Assembly (NCBI GenBank): GCA_020627645.1
Contig: JAHDGN010000182.1
Location: 1-6,780 of the forward strand
From: Akkermansiaceae bacterium
Lineage (GTDB): Bacteria > Verrucomicrobiota > Verrucomicrobiia > Verrucomicrobiales > Akkermansiaceae
Direction of reading: 5' to 3'
DNA: 6,780 bases
Of this stretch, positions 5,922 to 6,780 are shown piece by piece. Made by a program: the position numbers and the translations under genes. How positions within the stretch are numbered: the stretch's first letter is position 1; every line of letters begins with the position of its first letter. The notes beneath the pieces are model-generated. The model ran no database searches and was not told the origin of the DNA. It saw only the letters and a list, made by a program, of their open reading frames with translations.

Positions 5922-6659
5922 TTGGGTGAAAAAGGGTCATCAGGAAATTTTAGAACTACCCGTTGGACGATCGTACAACGGTCTAAGGGTGAGTGTGAAG
6001 AGGCACGGGTGGCTTTAGGAGATTTGTGTGAGGCGTATTGGGAGCCGGTCTTTCTGTTTTTAAGATCGTCGGGCCGAAATGATGATGAGAGTCGTGAGTT
6101 GGCACAGTCATTTTTTGAGAAGGTCTTGTCGGCTGGGGGTGGGTTTGGTGGTGCTGATCAGGAGAGGGGAAAGTTTCGTTCTTATTTGTTGGGCGCATTG
6201 AAAAATTTTTTGAGCGAACGGAGGCGTTATGAAACGAGGGAGAAGCGAGGGAGTGGGGCTTATCATGCATCGATTGAGACTGGGGGTTTCGATGGAATGG
6301 CTATGGAGATCGGGGATGATGCGGCAGATTTGGCAGGAATTTATTTCGACCAGCAATGGGCTCAAACCGTTTTAGTTAGAGCGACAAAGATGATGCAGAG
6401 GGAGTATGAGGAAAAAGGTAAGGGTAAGCAGCTAGAAGTATTGATGCCGTGGTTGAGTTCCGGGCGGGTTGAGAAAGCTCAGTCGGAAGCAGCAAGAGAG
6501 TTGGGTTTGAGAGTTGGTGCGGTAAAAGTGTTGATTCATCGGATGCGTCAGCGGTTGGGTGAACTCATCCGAGGCGAAGTAGCCCAAACCGTGAATGATG
6601 GTGCAGATATCGATGAGGAGGTGAGGTATCTGATCGAGGTGATCGGAAGTGGAAAATAG
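5922..6659 (+). CDS. ECF-like sigma-70 family RNA polymerase sigma factor (PVC, kinase-associated type; sigma 2)
   Basis: Paralogue of sigma 1 and probable output of kinase 2. From TTG 5922 the product has 245 aa and aligns without a gap to sigma 1 along its whole length (about 60% identity by my count). It shows F-R-T-T-R-W at 10-15, R-E-L-A-Q-S-F-F-E-K-V-L-S in region 2 (S63 again), G-K-F-R-S-Y-L-L-G-A-L-K-N-F-L, and a region 4 helix-turn-helix from about 187. Start choice: GAGG (5913-5916) sits 5 bp before TTG 5922 as a good Shine-Dalgarno, and this start gives the same N-terminal length as sigma 1. GTG 5916 (247 aa) is the alternative and has no clear ribosome site. An ATG at 5911 is in another frame. 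Region 4 is most conserved around G-L-R-V-G-A-V-K-V, but the recognition helix varies (A-V-H-R-L versus L-I-H-R-M), so promoter preference may have shifted. No anti-sigma gene is adjacent. Confidence 0.92.
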   Translation: MGEKGSSGNFRTTRWTIVQRSKGECEEARVALGDLCEAYWEPVFLFLRSSGRNDDESRELAQSFFEKVLSAGGGFGGADQERGKFRSYLLGALKNFLSERRRYETREKRGSGAYHASIETGGFDGMAMEIGDDAADLAGIYFDQQWAQTVLVRATKMMQREYEEKGKGKQLEVLMPWLSSGRVEKAQSEAARELGLRVGAVKVLIHRMRQRLGELIRGEVAQTVNDGADIDEEVRYLIEVIGSGK

Positions 6660-6667
6660 AAAATGTT

Positions 6668-6680
6668 GGGCAGCTAGCCC
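6668..6680. terminator. Small hairpin between convergent genes, possible weak terminator
   Basis: GGGC (6668-6671) pairs with GCCC (6677-6680) around a 5-base loop in the 24-bp gap between the sigma 2 stop and the convergent heme-protein stop. On the minus strand it is followed by a T-rich stretch, so it could help end that gene's transcript. The stem is only 4 bp and there is no T-run on the + side. Confidence 0.3.
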
Positions 6681-6683
6681 GTG

Positions 6684-6780
6684 CTATTTGGTTTGAAGGG
6701 ACTCAAGGTAGTCAATGAGGCTGGCGAGGTCATTGATGGTGAAGTTGTTCATCAGTCCTGCGGGCATCAGAGATTGTTCG
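6684..6780 (-). CDS. C-terminal end of a PVC-type heme-binding/membrane-bound dehydrogenase protein (partial, runs off the window)
   Basis: Only the last 31 codons and the TAG stop (6684-6686) are inside the window. They encode S-L-M-P-A-G-L-M-N-N-F, then L-A-S-L-I-D-Y-L-E-S-L-Q, the usual end of the Pirellula/Verrucomicrobium-type heme-binding domain of large periplasmic proteins thought to act in sugar or alcohol oxidation. It is convergent with sigma 2, 24 bp away. It is probably the intact relative of the remnant at 3830-3997, but it could equally be another truncated copy; the sequence beyond 6780 would decide. Confidence 0.65.
   Translation of the reverse strand, partial: EQSLMPAGLMNNFTINDLASLIDYLESLQTK
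6695..6780. repeat. Right copy of the heme-gene-tail direct repeat
   Basis: Gap-free partner of 3841-3926 (81 of 86 bases identical), in the same orientation. Five differences fall in the first 31 bases and the last 55 bases up to the window edge are identical. Four of the five changes are silent in the encoded tail, and one swaps Thr for Ala. Confidence 0.9.

Noticed and set aside
4159..6659. Operon 2 as a transposon
   Set aside because: There is no transposase, integrase or terminal inverted repeat in the window; only direct repeats made of a gene tail bound it.

Overview
The window holds two paralogous operons in tandem on the + strand. Each encodes a membrane-anchored Hanks-type Ser/Thr kinase followed by a short sigma-70-family (ECF-like) sigma factor. 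Pairing of such kinases with this sigma type, an N-terminal CxxC...CPxC ribbon before the kinase domain, and the C-terminal tail of a PVC-type heme-binding protein all point to the Planctomycetota-Verrucomicrobiota group. Moderate GC and the style of the kinase N-terminus favour Verrucomicrobiota. This is inference from family resemblance, not from a marker gene.

Layout: bases 1-121 are a T-tract-rich leader. Kinase 1 (122-2968, 948 aa) and sigma 1 (3023-3757) form operon 1. The 401-bp gap 3758-4158 contains a 55-codon, minus-strand remnant of the 3' end of a PVC heme-binding/dehydrogenase gene (3830-3997) and then the kinase 2 leader. Kinase 2 (4159-5838, 559 aa) and sigma 2 (5922-6659) form operon 2. 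A convergent minus-strand gene enters at the right edge (6684-6780), and its last 31 codons are nearly identical to the remnant in the gap.

Likely working model: each kinase carries a cytoplasmic zinc-ribbon-like N-terminus and catalytic domain, one transmembrane helix, and an extracytoplasmic region that would sense a signal. The co-encoded sigma factor is the obvious candidate output, possibly switched by phosphorylation. The catalytic domains are alike (about 80% identical by eye, colinear from residue 9). The sigma factors are about 60% identical without gaps. The extracytoplasmic parts differ strongly: kinase 1 has two copies of a ~170-residue module plus an extra beta-rich C-terminus, and kinase 2 has one module. 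This is the pattern expected of a duplicated one-kinase/one-sigma unit whose copies now read different signals.

The most interesting points are: operon 2 is bounded by direct repeats of the heme-gene tail (period 2854 bp); a serine sits at an usually acidic position of sigma region 2 in both sigma factors; and short spaced motifs are shared upstream of the two kinase genes.
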